The notes beneath the pieces were generated by a model. It saw only the letters and a program-made list of their open reading frames with translations, ran no database searches and was not told the origin of the DNA. Below are positions 1 through 8,255 of a DNA stretch of 29,704 nucleotides, piece after piece; the first letter of the stretch is position 1, and the number at the start of each line of letters is the position of its first letter. The DNA is from JAGXLC01 sp964461045. GTDB taxonomy: Bacteria; Bacteroidota; Bacteroidia; Bacteroidales; UBA12077. A program made the translations under genes and the position numbers. The DNA lies in assembly GCA_964461045.1 (NCBI GenBank), contig CAYWSJ010000043.1:1-29704 (forward strand), read 5' to 3'.

Positions 1-878
1 GAACTGTAAGCTCAAATGTTGCATTTGGATTGGAAATACAAGGAGTTGATGAAGAGACTAGAATTAAGAAAGCCTATGATGTTATAAAAACGGTAGGTCT
101 GGAAGGTTATGAAGAAAAAATGACCGGACAGCTTAGTGGTGGAATGCAACAACGGGTTGGTTTGGCACGTGCGCTGGCTACAGACCCGGAAATTCTGCTT
201 ATGGATGAGGCCTTTAGTGCACTCGATCCGTTGATCCGAACCAATATGCAGGATGAACTTCTTGACCTGCAGGAAAAAGTACACAAAACCATATTGTTTA
301 TAACACATGATCTTGATGAAGCTCTGAAGCTGGGCGATCGTATTGCCATTATGAAAGATGGTGTTATTGTTCAAATAGGAACGCCCGAAGAGATTCTTAC
401 AAATCCGGCAGATGATTACGTAAAAGCTTTTGTGGAAAATGTTGACCGTGGAGGTATTGTTACTGCAAATACAGTGATGTTTAAGAACCCTGCTAATGTT
501 CGAATTAAACAAGATGGTCCGAGGGCTGCCCTCAGAAAAATGAGTAATGCAGGTGTTACTTCTTTACCAGTAATAGATGAAGATGGGAAGTTTCTGGGAT
601 TCGTAAAAGACACTGATATGAAAGAGATGGAAGATAAAGGAATCCGGAACCTGAAAGATTTTATGTATACAAAAGAAGAGGTGAAAGCTGTTGACCCGGA
701 AACACCTGTAGCTGAACTATTGCCTTTATTTCTGGATACCAATCTTAATCTTGCTGTAATAGATGAGAATAAGAAATTAGTAGGAGTGGTTGTTCATTCA
801 ACAGTTATTGCAGAAATGATTGGAAAAGAAAGAAAAGAAGTTAAACAAATCAGAAAAGAAGGAGGAATTGACTTATGA
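1..878 (+). CDS. proV: Glycine betaine/proline ABC transporter ATP-binding subunit (5' partial)
   Basis: ATPase subunit of an osmoprotectant (glycine betaine/proline) importer, acting on the cytoplasmic face of the ProW permease. The frame is open from base 3 and reads TVSSNVAFGLEIQG before the first possible TTG start at 30, which matches the interior of ProV/OpuAA proteins, so the true start and the Walker A motif lie upstream of the window. Visible motifs are the ABC signature LSGGMQQRVGLARALA, Walker B ILLMDEAFSALDP, and the switch histidine in ITHDLDEA. The last ~130 residues form a CBS-domain pair (for example SLPVIDEDGKFLGFV and LAVIDENKKLVGVV), the sensor region typical of ProV/OpuA. 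The stop codon overlaps the start of proW (ATGA), so the two are translationally coupled. Family assignment is firm; the exact substrate is inferred from the three-gene set. Confidence 0.95.
   Translation, partial: TVSSNVAFGLEIQGVDEETRIKKAYDVIKTVGLEGYEEKMTGQLSGGMQQRVGLARALATDPEILLMDEAFSALDPLIRTNMQDELLDLQEKVHKTILFITHDLDEALKLGDRIAIMKDGVIVQIGTPEEILTNPADDYVKAFVENVDRGGIVTANTVMFKNPANVRIKQDGPRAALRKMSNAGVTSLPVIDEDGKFLGFVKDTDMKEMEDKGIRNLKDFMYTKEEVKAVDPETPVAELLPLFLDTNLNLAVIDENKKLVGVVVHSTVIAEMIGKERKEVKQIRKEGGIDL
859..865 (+). promoter_or_regulatory. Strong Shine-Dalgarno site of proW
   Basis: AAGGAGG lies inside the end of proV, 9 bases before the proW ATG at 875. It fixes the proW start and is unusual because most genes of this window have no such site. 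Confidence 0.75.
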
Positions 879-1765
879 TACTAAATATAGATATACCTTT
901 AGGAAATTGGGTTGAGAGTGCAGTTGACTGGCTTTCTGCCAATGCATCAGTATTTTTTGATGGAATAACCATAGGAGTTGATTCAATGGTTACTTCTTTA
1001 CAAAAAGTACTCCTTTTCCCACCTCCTTTTGTAATTATCATATTATTTGCAATATTAGCATACGGTATGGCTTCCAAAGGACATAAGCCATTTACTAAAG
1101 GTGCTTTAAAAGCTGGAGGAGGAACAGCCCTTTTTACTATTTTAGGATTCTTACTGCTACAGGTAATGGGATACTGGGAGGAAACGATGCAGTCTATTGC
1201 ACTGATTTTAGTTTCTGCACTTATCGCGCTTGTAATTGGAATTCCATTAGGAGTTTATGCGGCAAGACATGATACAGCAGAAAAAATAATCAGACCAATA
1301 CTTGATTTCATGCAGACGCTACCTCCTTTTGTTTACCTGATACCAGCTATTATATTTTTCCAGGTAGGTAACGTTCCTGGTGTGATTGCAACTATTGTAT
1401 TTTCACTGCCTCCGGCTGTGCGATTTACTAATTTGGGTATCAGAAATGTACAGGAAGATGTTGTGGAAGCATCTAAAGCTTTCGGATGTACTAAAAGACA
1501 GCTTTTATATAAAGTACAGATACCCCTGGCCAAACCAACTATTTTTGCGGGAGTAAACCAGGTTATTATGCTTTCTTTATCTATGGTTGTTATTGCATCT
1601 ATGGTAGGAGCTGCAGGTTTAGGACAGTCGGTTTATAAAGGTATCCTGAAAGCTGATATGGCATTGGGATTTGAAGCAGGAGTTGGTATTGTAATTCTTG
1701 CTATCTTCCTGGATCGTGTTACACAGTCCTTAAGTATCTCAAAAAAACAAGTTGAAGAAGAATAA
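875..1765 (+). CDS. proW: Glycine betaine/proline ABC transporter permease
   Basis: Integral membrane subunit of the osmoprotectant importer. The 296-residue protein starts with an amphipathic segment (IPLGNWVESAVDWL) typical of ProW/OpuAB, followed by several hydrophobic helices. The permease coupling (EAA) loop is readable near residues 185-205 as VVEASKAFGCTKRQLLYKVQIP, here split over two motifs, EASKAFG and the LxxVxxP-like end. It overlaps proV by 4 bases and precedes proX by 54 bases, so proV, proW and proX form one transcription unit. The start at 875 is supported by AAGGAGG just upstream. Length fits the family. No substrate-binding domain is fused at its C-terminus (as in some OpuAB-C proteins); that function is provided by the separate proX. 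Confidence 0.95.
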   Translation: MILNIDIPLGNWVESAVDWLSANASVFFDGITIGVDSMVTSLQKVLLFPPPFVIIILFAILAYGMASKGHKPFTKGALKAGGGTALFTILGFLLLQVMGYWEETMQSIALILVSALIALVIGIPLGVYAARHDTAEKIIRPILDFMQTLPPFVYLIPAIIFFQVGNVPGVIATIVFSLPPAVRFTNLGIRNVQEDVVEASKAFGCTKRQLLYKVQIPLAKPTIFAGVNQVIMLSLSMVVIASMVGAAGLGQSVYKGILKADMALGFEAGVGIVILAIFLDRVTQSLSISKKQVEEE

Positions 1766-1805
1766 AATAACATACATAACCTTAAACATAATTTACTAAC
1801 CAAAA

Positions 1806-1811
1806 AAGGAG
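1806..1811 (+). promoter_or_regulatory. Shine-Dalgarno site of proX
   Basis: AAGGAG with an 8-base spacer to the ATG at 1820; decides the proX start. Confidence 0.7.
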
Positions 1812-1819
1812 AATTAACT

Positions 1820-2725
1820 ATGCGAAAACTAAAATTAAATCTTAAAACAACTTTAGCAGTTCTGCTTGGAGCTGCTGTTCTGAGTTTTACTGCCTGTAAA
1901 CAAGGCGCTAAAGAAGGTGAAAAGGGAAAAGAAAAAACAAAAGAACAAACTGAACAAATGGAAATTCTTTATCCCAACTGGGCAGAAGGTATAGCTTTTA
2001 CAAATCTGGCTAAAGCTGCTCTTGAAGACAAGGGATATAATGTTAAAATTACTCCCCTTGAACCAGGACCAATCTATGCTACAATAGCTAAAGGTGATGC
2101 TGATCTTATGATGGATGCATGGCTTCCTCATACACACTCAGACTATTGGGAAAAATATGGTGAGCAGATTGATAAGATTGGTGAATCATTCAGTGGTGGT
2201 ACAACAGGACTTGTAGTACCTCAATATGTTGATGTTAATTCAATTGAAGAATTGAATGACAATGTTGATAAATTTGATGGTAAAATTATAGGTATCGCTA
2301 GTGGTGCTGGTATTCATAGAAATACTGAAAAAGCCATCAAAGAATATAACCTTGAATACAAACAGGTTACTTCTAGTGGACCAGCTATGATGGCTTCACT
2401 AAAGAGAGCTTATGACAAGCAGGAACCTATTGTAATTACAGGTTGGAAACCTCACTACATGTGGGCTGACTATGATCTTAAATATTTAAAAGATCCTAAA
2501 GAAATTTATCCTAAAGATGTTTGTGCAATTATTGCAAGAAAAGGACTTAAAAAAGATTTCCCAACTGCATACAAATTTTTCACAAACTTTAATCTTAAGG
2601 AAACTCAGCTTTACAACCTGATGGATGCCATTGATAAAGGTGAAGACGAACTTGAAGCTGCCAAAAAATGGTATAAAGATCATAAGGTTCTTGTAGAAAG
2701 CTGGATGCCAGAAAAAATGAAATAA
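1820..2725 (+). CDS. proX: Glycine betaine-binding lipoprotein of the ABC transporter
   Basis: Substrate-binding protein (OpuAC/ProX family) that delivers glycine betaine or proline betaine to ProW. The N-terminus is a lipoprotein signal: basic MRKLKLNLK, a hydrophobic stretch, and a lipobox-like FTAC with Cys26, so it is probably membrane-anchored rather than free in the periplasm. A low-complexity Lys/Glu linker follows (residues 27-47). The mature domain has family-type segments: YPNWAEGIAFTNLAKAAL, GDADLMMDAWLPHTHSDYW, GIASGAGI and ITGWKPHYMW; its aromatic residues fit the Trp cage that binds quaternary amines. It is the last gene of the operon, with a strong terminator 20 bases after the stop. 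Confidence 0.95.
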   Translation: MRKLKLNLKTTLAVLLGAAVLSFTACKQGAKEGEKGKEKTKEQTEQMEILYPNWAEGIAFTNLAKAALEDKGYNVKITPLEPGPIYATIAKGDADLMMDAWLPHTHSDYWEKYGEQIDKIGESFSGGTTGLVVPQYVDVNSIEELNDNVDKFDGKIIGIASGAGIHRNTEKAIKEYNLEYKQVTSSGPAMMASLKRAYDKQEPIVITGWKPHYMWADYDLKYLKDPKEIYPKDVCAIIARKGLKKDFPTAYKFFTNFNLKETQLYNLMDAIDKGEDELEAAKKWYKDHKVLVESWMPEKMK

Positions 2726-2745
2726 TATTTTCATAACTGTTTATA

Positions 2746-2779
2746 AAAATCACCGGCTGAAAGGTCGGTGATTTTTTTT
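2746..2779 (+). terminator. Intrinsic terminator of proVWX
   Basis: Perfect 10-base stem AAAATCACCG / CGGTGATTTT (2746-2755 with 2766-2775), a 10-base loop and a run of T, starting 20 bases after the proX stop. Confidence 0.9.
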
Positions 2780-2801
2780 ATCTTTTTCAAAATGCTTTTT
2801 T

Positions 2802-2809
2802 TAATTTTG
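2802..2809 (+). promoter_or_regulatory. Candidate Bacteroidota -7 box for gpmI
   Basis: TAATTTTG matches the Bacteroidota -7 consensus TAnnTTTG and sits 55 bases before the gpmI ATG, just after the proX terminator. No convincing TTTG -33 box is present at normal spacing, so this is a weak call. Confidence 0.35.
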
Positions 2810-2864
2810 ACCTGTCGAACAAATATCCTATTCAGGATGTCTCACTTATTGAAAAATATTAACT

Positions 2865-4388
2865 ATGAAAGACACAAAATCAATATTAATAATACTCGAT
2901 GGCTGGGGATTGGGTGAAGATGATGAATCCAATGTAATTAAAGCAGCAAATACACCTTATATGGATAGTCTGCTGAAAAATTACCCAAATTCTAAACTGC
3001 AGGCTTCCGGTGAAAATGTAGGACTGCCTGAAGGGCAAATGGGAAATTCAGAAGTAGGACACCTTAATATTGGTGCTGGCCGCATTGTTTATCAGGATCT
3101 TGTACGGATAAATAAAGCTATCGAAGATGGCTCATTTGATCAAAATGAAGTACTGAATGATGCTTTTAAATATGCCAAAGACAATAATAAGGCTGTCCAT
3201 TTTATCGGGCTTGTTTCTGACGGGGGTGTTCATTCTTCAGATAAACACCTTTATAAATTATGTGATCTGACCAGTGATTATGGTCTGGATAAAGTTTATA
3301 TACACGCACTTACAGATGGGAGAGATACCGACCCGCAAAGCGGAAAGGGATATGTTCAGAAACTGCAGGATCATTTAAAGAAATCAAACGGGCAGATAGC
3401 TTCTCTCGTTGGGCGATTTTATGGAATGGACCGGGATAAAAGATGGGACAGAATTAAAGAAGCTTATGATCTTTTTGTTAGCGGAAAAGGCAAACAAACA
3501 CAAAATATTGTAAATGCAATACAGGAGTCGTATGATAATGGGGTTACAGATGAGTTTATTAAACCAATTGTTTCTGTTGATGAAAAAGGAAAACCTGTAG
3601 GCACTATCAATGAAGATGATGTGGTAATTTGCTTTAATTTCAGGACTGACAGGCTGAGAGAAATGACTATTGCATTAACACAGAAGGATATGCCCGAACA
3701 TGATATGAAAACCATGCCATTATATTATCTGACAATGACAAGATATGATGAATCTTTTGAGAATGTTCGCATTATCTATGAAAAAGAGAATATTAAAAAT
3801 ACAATTGGCGAGGTTTTAGCTAAGAAAGGGAAAAAACAGATACGCATAGCTGAGACTGAGAAATATGCACATGTAACATTCTTCTTTTCTGGTGGACGGG
3901 AAGAAGAATTTGAAAATGAAAAAAGAATACTGATTCCATCTCCCCAGGAAGTTAAAACTTATGATGAAAAACCGGAAATGAGTGCTATAGAGGTGAAAGA
4001 TGCCATTGTCGATGAATTGAAGAAGGGGGATTCCGATTTTGTTTGTTTGAATTTTGCTAATGGCGATATGGTAGGTCATACAGGGGTATATAATGCAATT
4101 AAAAAAGCAATTGAAACTGTGGATAATTGTTTGAGTGATGTTGTTGAAGCTGCTAAAGAAAATGGATATAATGCTCTGATTATTGCTGATCACGGGAATG
4201 CAGACAATGCTGTAAATCAGGATGGTAGTCCAAACACTGCCCATTCTACAAATCCTGTTCCCTGTGTTTTGGTTTCTGGTGAATATAAAAAGATAAATGA
4301 TGGTATTTTAGCAGATGTGGCCCCAACACTGCTTAAAATTATGAATATTGATATTCCGGATGAAATGACCGGAAATGCGATGGTATAA
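2865..4388 (+). CDS. gpmI: 2,3-bisphosphoglycerate-independent phosphoglycerate mutase
   Basis: Cytoplasmic glycolytic/gluconeogenic enzyme interconverting 3- and 2-phosphoglycerate, using two metal ions and a phosphoserine intermediate. The 507-residue length is normal. Metal-binding Asp12 is in ILDGWG, the phosphorylated serine (Ser62) is in GQMGNSEVGHLNIGAGR, and the C-terminal metal motifs are visible as NGDMVGHTG and IIADHGNADN followed by AHSTNPVP. The start is the ATG at 2865, which puts the LDGWG motif at the expected distance. No Shine-Dalgarno site is seen. A DUF3109 gene follows after 16 bases and is probably cotranscribed. Nothing is missing or truncated. Confidence 0.97.
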   Translation: MKDTKSILIILDGWGLGEDDESNVIKAANTPYMDSLLKNYPNSKLQASGENVGLPEGQMGNSEVGHLNIGAGRIVYQDLVRINKAIEDGSFDQNEVLNDAFKYAKDNNKAVHFIGLVSDGGVHSSDKHLYKLCDLTSDYGLDKVYIHALTDGRDTDPQSGKGYVQKLQDHLKKSNGQIASLVGRFYGMDRDKRWDRIKEAYDLFVSGKGKQTQNIVNAIQESYDNGVTDEFIKPIVSVDEKGKPVGTINEDDVVICFNFRTDRLREMTIALTQKDMPEHDMKTMPLYYLTMTRYDESFENVRIIYEKENIKNTIGEVLAKKGKKQIRIAETEKYAHVTFFFSGGREEEFENEKRILIPSPQEVKTYDEKPEMSAIEVKDAIVDELKKGDSDFVCLNFANGDMVGHTGVYNAIKKAIETVDNCLSDVVEAAKENGYNALIIADHGNADNAVNQDGSPNTAHSTNPVPCVLVSGEYKKINDGILADVAPTLLKIMNIDIPDEMTGNAMV

Positions 4389-4404
4389 TATTAAATGTAA
4401 ATTA

Positions 4405-4992
4405 ATGGTATTAATTGGTGAAACGTTGGTAAGTCTGGATCTGTTTGAAAAGAAGTTTAAATGTGATCTATCGGTTTGTAAAGGAATGTGTTGTGTGGAA
4501 GGTGTTGCAGGAGCCCCGCTTGAGGCAGAAGAAACAAAAATACTTAAAAAAATCTATCCTTTGATTTATCCTTATTTAAAAGAGAAAAACATCAACGCTA
4601 TTGAAGAACAGGGATTATATGTAAAGGATAGTGATGGCGAATGGGTAACACCCCTCATAAGCGGAGAAGAATGTGCCTATGCAATATTTGAAGATGGAAT
4701 TGCTAAATGTGCTATTGAAAAAGCTTATTTTGAAGGGTTAATTTCTTTCAGAAAGCCCATTTCCTGCCATTTGTATCCAATAAGAATCAAAAAGATTGAT
4801 AAACTCGAAGCTCTTAACTACCATGAATGGGATGTCTGCAAACCTGCTTTTGAATTAGGTGAAAAGGAAGGTATTCCGGTTTATCGTTTTCTGAAAGATG
4901 TTTTAATAAGGAAATACGGTGAAAAATGGTACAGGGAACTTGAAGAAACAGCTGAAGCATACTACGAAAAGCAAGACATTAGCAAATCCTGA
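4405..4992 (+). CDS. DUF3109 family Cys-rich protein
   Basis: Member of the DUF3109 family, conserved in Bacteroidota, function unknown. From the chosen start it is 195 residues. It opens with GETLVSLDLFEKKFKC and has a clustered CX4CX3CC motif (Cys20, 25, 29, 30), then further cysteines in GEECAYA, IAKCAIE, ISCHLYPIR and WDVCKPAF. This resembles the YkgJ/UPF0153-like metal-binding pattern, so it may bind zinc or an iron-sulfur cluster (inference). An upstream in-frame ATG at 4375 lies inside gpmI, but the family normally begins a few residues before the (V/I)SLD segment, so 4405 is preferred. It lies 16 bases downstream of gpmI and is likely in its operon. Confidence 0.85.
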   Translation: MVLIGETLVSLDLFEKKFKCDLSVCKGMCCVEGVAGAPLEAEETKILKKIYPLIYPYLKEKNINAIEEQGLYVKDSDGEWVTPLISGEECAYAIFEDGIAKCAIEKAYFEGLISFRKPISCHLYPIRIKKIDKLEALNYHEWDVCKPAFELGEKEGIPVYRFLKDVLIRKYGEKWYRELEETAEAYYEKQDISKS

Positions 4993-5054
4993 ATATTCTT
5001 TGCTGACTTAGAATTATTTGGGATTCAATAGAAAAAATATCTACTATTTTTTTA

Positions 5055-6374
5055 CTATATTTCCTTCAGCAGCTTGTTGTCTTCGGTTTTAGACAGCCTC
5101 TTGTTAAAGTCATCAACCATCCCTTTGATGCGATTTATATCTGTCCCGTCTTCAGATAATATTTTATCTTTACCTAAATGGTCTAACTGATTTAATACAT
5201 ATATAATGGTGAGGTTGTCAATATCCTGACCTGGTTGGTAAGCTCTTTCTTTTGTGTCCGGACTTACAATCTCCGATAGTATTCTGCATTCTACCAATTG
5301 GAAAAGAATTTTTCTCACCAGCCTCATTGGAATTTTTAAAGTATGGCTAATTTCTTCAGCGGTAAGCGGTTTTTCAGCTTTACTAAAATTTTTAACCAAC
5401 AAATGGGTAATAATTAAAGCTAATATTTTTTTGCTGTATGCACTAATGTTTTCAATGTCAGATTCAAATTCATACTGTTGTAAGTTTTGATCGGCAAAAG
5501 AGATTTCTGCTCCAAGCAAAATAATAAGCCAACTTATTTGCAACCATACAATAAACAGTGGAAGGGCTGCAAAACTTCCATAAATAGCACTGTACCTTGA
5601 AACACCTACCTGGAAGTTAATATAAACCCATTGCGTAAGCACAAAAATCGTTCCTGCAGCAATCCCTGCAATAAGAGCAGAACGGAATTTTACCCTGATA
5701 TTGGGCATAAACATATATAAAAAGGTAAAAACTCCCCAGATCAAAACATAGGGTATCAGCCTTATTAAGAAGAAAATAAGTGGACTTAAAAAACCAATAA
5801 GAGATACTTCATCGGCAATTTGCTCAAATTTCACCTTGATAAATACAGTAGCTGAGCTCGCTACAATCATCATTATGGGAGCAATGAACATGAATGAGAA
5901 ATAGTCGCTAAATTTTCTGAACCAGCTCCGCGATTTTTGTATTTGCCAGATCGCATTAAATGAGCTTTCAATGTTTGAGAAAACCTTTAGTACAGACCAT
6001 AGCAATATTACCAAACCAATACCGGTTATAATTCCACCTTTGGCATTGTCCAGAAAAGAATTGGCAAAATTGATAATCCAGTTTAATATTTCTTGTTGAC
6101 CACTAAAATTAGCATGGATCTGATCTATCAGATATTGCTTTAATCCAAAGCCTTTTGCTATTCCAAATATCATTGCCATTAGCGGAACAACAGCCAAAAG
6201 GGTAAAAAAGGTTAATGCTGATGCACGGAGTCCGATCTTGTCTTCTCTAAATCCTCTGACAGCCAAGGCAATTATCCGGAGAAAACGCAACCATGCTTTT
6301 TGTCGTCCTGATTGTCTTTCCAGTGGGATGTCCCATATTTTCTGGTTTAAAAAATTTAGTGCTTTTTTTAGCAT
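5055..6374 (-). CDS. YihY/virulence factor BrkB family membrane protein
   Basis: Inner-membrane protein of the YihY/BrkB family (formerly miscalled ribonuclease BN); its biochemical role is not settled. It has 439 residues. Roughly residues 50-300 contain the six hydrophobic segments of the family, with typical motifs such as LRASALTFFTLLAVVPL, LLWSVLKVFSNIESSFNAIW and YGSFAALPLFIVWLQ SW-type endings. The C-terminal ~120 residues are soluble and resemble a winged helix (LTAEEISHTLKIPMRLVRKI then LVECRILSEI), an extension absent from the short proteobacterial members. It is transcribed opposite to both neighbours: convergent with the DUF3109 gene and divergent from the UDG-family gene. Called by family only. 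Confidence 0.88.
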   Translation of the reverse strand: MLKKALNFLNQKIWDIPLERQSGRQKAWLRFLRIIALAVRGFREDKIGLRASALTFFTLLAVVPLMAMIFGIAKGFGLKQYLIDQIHANFSGQQEILNWIINFANSFLDNAKGGIITGIGLVILLWSVLKVFSNIESSFNAIWQIQKSRSWFRKFSDYFSFMFIAPIMMIVASSATVFIKVKFEQIADEVSLIGFLSPLIFFLIRLIPYVLIWGVFTFLYMFMPNIRVKFRSALIAGIAAGTIFVLTQWVYINFQVGVSRYSAIYGSFAALPLFIVWLQISWLIILLGAEISFADQNLQQYEFESDIENISAYSKKILALIITHLLVKNFSKAEKPLTAEEISHTLKIPMRLVRKILFQLVECRILSEIVSPDTKERAYQPGQDIDNLTIIYVLNQLDHLGKDKILSEDGTDINRIKGMVDDFNKRLSKTEDNKLLKEI

Positions 6375-6479
6375 GAGCTGTTTTTAATAAGGTTGATTTT
6401 CTTTTGAATTATCGATAAATTTATGAAATTCCTGAGATAATTAGTCATATTTGAAGGTAAATTTGTGATTTTATTCCTG

Positions 6480-7250
6480 ATGAAAGAAGTTGATAAAAAT
6501 AATAAAATAGTACAGTTGAACAGAAGAATAAAAAACTGCAGGGGATGTGATTTGGCATTAACCAGGCAGAATGCATTGCCGGGAGAGGGAAATCTGAATG
6601 CAAAGTTTTTTTTTATTGCGCAGGCACCCGGAAGAGAGGAAGATAAAGAAGGACGCATGTTTATTGGTACTTCAGGTAAAGTGCTTGATCAATTGTTTTC
6701 ATTCCTGGATTTTGACCGTGAGGATGTTTACATGACCAATCTTGTGAAATGCTTTTTACCCAAATGCCGAAAACCACATCAGGAAGAGATAAATGCCTGC
6801 AGCAAATACCTGGATAATGAAATTATACTTGTGGATCCCTCCATCTTAATCCCTTTGGGCTATCATGCAACAAAAGCTGTTTTAGGACGATATAAATTCA
6901 ATATTCCGAACAGAAACGGATTCCCTGATCTTTTCGGAAACTTGAAAACAGCAGGAAAAAGAAAGATATTTCCTCTCAGGCATCCTTCAGCAGTAGTACA
7001 TAATGAAAAATTATTTGATACATTAAAGAAAAACTATTTAAAACTGAATGTGATTATGAAAACCTGTAAATGGTATTCAATGTGCCCTATGAAATTTTAT
7101 TATGAAAAAGGAATGCTTAGTAAATCCTGGATAGATCAATTTTGCAAGGGTGACTGGTCAGCCTGTACAAGATACAAAATGGAAGAAAAAAGCATTCCTC
7201 ATCCTGATAATATGTTGCCCGATGGAACAATAGATCAAACTTTAAAATAA
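6480..7250 (+). CDS. Uracil-DNA glycosylase superfamily protein with C-terminal Cys domain
   Basis: Likely family 4-type uracil-DNA glycosylase, which removes uracil from DNA. With the ATG at 6480 (preferred to the GTG at 6465) it has 256 residues. Cys20 and Cys23 (CRGC), Cys91 in NLVKC and Cys107 in EEINAC fit the four ligands of the family 4 Fe-S cluster. Motif 1 reads IAQAPGREEDKEGRMFIG, and the DNA-binding HPS motif is at residues 168-170 (PLRHPSAVV). Residues ~196-256 are an extra domain with four cysteines (C-x5-C-x19-C-x6-C: Cys196, 202, 222, 229) and a conserved-looking tail HPDNMLPDG. It is followed after 2 bases by a small zinc-ribbon gene, then an MBL gene, so the three may be cotranscribed. 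Glycosylase activity is inferred. Confidence 0.85.
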   Translation: MKEVDKNNKIVQLNRRIKNCRGCDLALTRQNALPGEGNLNAKFFFIAQAPGREEDKEGRMFIGTSGKVLDQLFSFLDFDREDVYMTNLVKCFLPKCRKPHQEEINACSKYLDNEIILVDPSILIPLGYHATKAVLGRYKFNIPNRNGFPDLFGNLKTAGKRKIFPLRHPSAVVHNEKLFDTLKKNYLKLNVIMKTCKWYSMCPMKFYYEKGMLSKSWIDQFCKGDWSACTRYKMEEKSIPHPDNMLPDGTIDQTLK

Positions 7251-7252
7251 TT

Positions 7253-7483
7253 ATGCTCACAATTTATTGCGTTTCATGCAGAACTAAGGTTTTTAAATAT
7301 CAAAAAAAGGGTAAGGGACGAGTTCTTAAGTGTTATAAAAGCAGGATTAACAAAGACTATAGTATCACGGAGATGGGATATGTCTATTGTAAAAACGGAC
7401 ATTTAATTGGAATTGATATGATTAATTACATAAAAATGAAACAGAATGCATTTAATTATTCAGGAACCTTATTAAAAAAATAA
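7253..7483 (+). CDS. Small zinc-ribbon-like protein
   Basis: A 76-residue basic protein not assignable to a named family. It starts with CVSC (Cys6, Cys9), then KVFKYQKKGKGRVLKCYKSRI with Cys27, and CKNGHLIG with Cys46 and His50. This looks like a zinc ribbon whose second knuckle has lost one cysteine and may use the histidine. Similar small proteins with C..C, a FKY-KGKGR segment and a terminal C..CG-IG knuckle occur in archaea and anaerobic bacteria (recollection, not checked). It starts 2 bases after the UDG-family stop and ends 4 bases before the MBL gene, so it is very probably translated as part of that cluster. Its context suggests a nucleic-acid-related role, but no function can be assigned. 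Confidence 0.72.
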   Translation: MLTIYCVSCRTKVFKYQKKGKGRVLKCYKSRINKDYSITEMGYVYCKNGHLIGIDMINYIKMKQNAFNYSGTLLKK

Positions 7484-7487
7484 ATCT

Positions 7488-8165
7488 ATGGAAAATATTC
7501 TTAGAATAAACGCAGGATCTTCTAATGTATACTTGATTAAGAATGGACACAATTCAATCTTAATTGATGCGGGGAACAAAAATAAATATAAGAAGATTTT
7601 AAAAACAGTTACTAACCAAGGTCTAAAAGAATCTGATATTAAACTCATTATTCTTACCCATACACATTATGATCATTCAGGGAGTGTCGCTGAATTAAAA
7701 AAAGCAACAGGAGCAAAAGTAGCGGTTTCAGCTAAAGAAGCAGAAGAGCTCAGAAACGGTTATACACCTTTTCCGAAAGGAACAACTCCCATTTTTAAAT
7801 TTATAGTGAAAATTGGAAAGAAATTTTTCAGTTCAATGGGGAAATTTTCGCCTGTTGAACCTGATATTCTTGTAGAAGATAAATATGATCTTTCTGATTA
7901 TGACCTGAATGGTTTTATAATTTCCACCCCCGGCCATACAATTGGCTCCTTGTCTGTAATTCTTGATAACAAATACGCTATCCTGGGAGATACAGCTTTT
8001 AGTATTTTTCCACAGGTTTATCCTCCATTTGCTAACAATCCTGATCTATTGGGACAAACCTGGAAGAAATTGCTGGACCTGGGAATTAAGCAGTGTTATC
8101 CGGGACACGGGAAACCTTTTCCGGTTGAAAAGCTTAAACATACTTATAAAAAGAAATTTGGTTAA
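7488..8165 (+). CDS. MBL-fold metallo-hydrolase
   Basis: Metallo-beta-lactamase-fold hydrolase of 225 residues, probably cytoplasmic as there is no signal peptide. The metal motif HxHxDH is complete (THTHYDHSG: His58, His60, Asp62, His63), followed by His150 in STPGHTIGS, Asp168 in ILGDTAF and His207 in CYPGHGKPF. These are all residues needed for a dinuclear centre. The substrate is unknown; the sequence resembles the glyoxalase II-like/YcbL general group rather than a lactamase or RNase J. It lies 4 bases after the zinc-ribbon gene, as the third gene of the UDG cluster. No obvious terminator follows. Confidence 0.88.
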   Translation: MENILRINAGSSNVYLIKNGHNSILIDAGNKNKYKKILKTVTNQGLKESDIKLIILTHTHYDHSGSVAELKKATGAKVAVSAKEAEELRNGYTPFPKGTTPIFKFIVKIGKKFFSSMGKFSPVEPDILVEDKYDLSDYDLNGFIISTPGHTIGSLSVILDNKYAILGDTAFSIFPQVYPPFANNPDLLGQTWKKLLDLGIKQCYPGHGKPFPVEKLKHTYKKKFG

Positions 8166-8255
8166 ACAAAATTTTCGATTCTATAGCTAGCAGATTATAA
8201 GTTAATTATATTATTTCTAAGCCCCCTTTGCCATTTATTAATTACTTTTTGTGAA

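Noticed and set aside
3816..4244. Minus-strand open frame of 142 residues inside gpmI
   Set aside because: Lies entirely antisense to a well-supported enzyme gene; composition (runs of Phe, Ile, Ser, Tyr) is what reverse translation of AT-rich coding DNA gives.
4375..4404. Longer start of the DUF3109 protein overlapping gpmI
   Set aside because: The extra 10 residues do not look like the family N-terminus, which begins close to the SLD segment.
5010..5054. AATAG...CTATT plus T run between the DUF3109 and YihY genes as a terminator
   Set aside because: Only a 5-base AT-rich stem; too weak to call.
6458..6465. TAAATTTG as promoter of the UDG-family gene
   Set aside because: It would leave a leader of only a few bases before ATG 6480 and has no -33 box.
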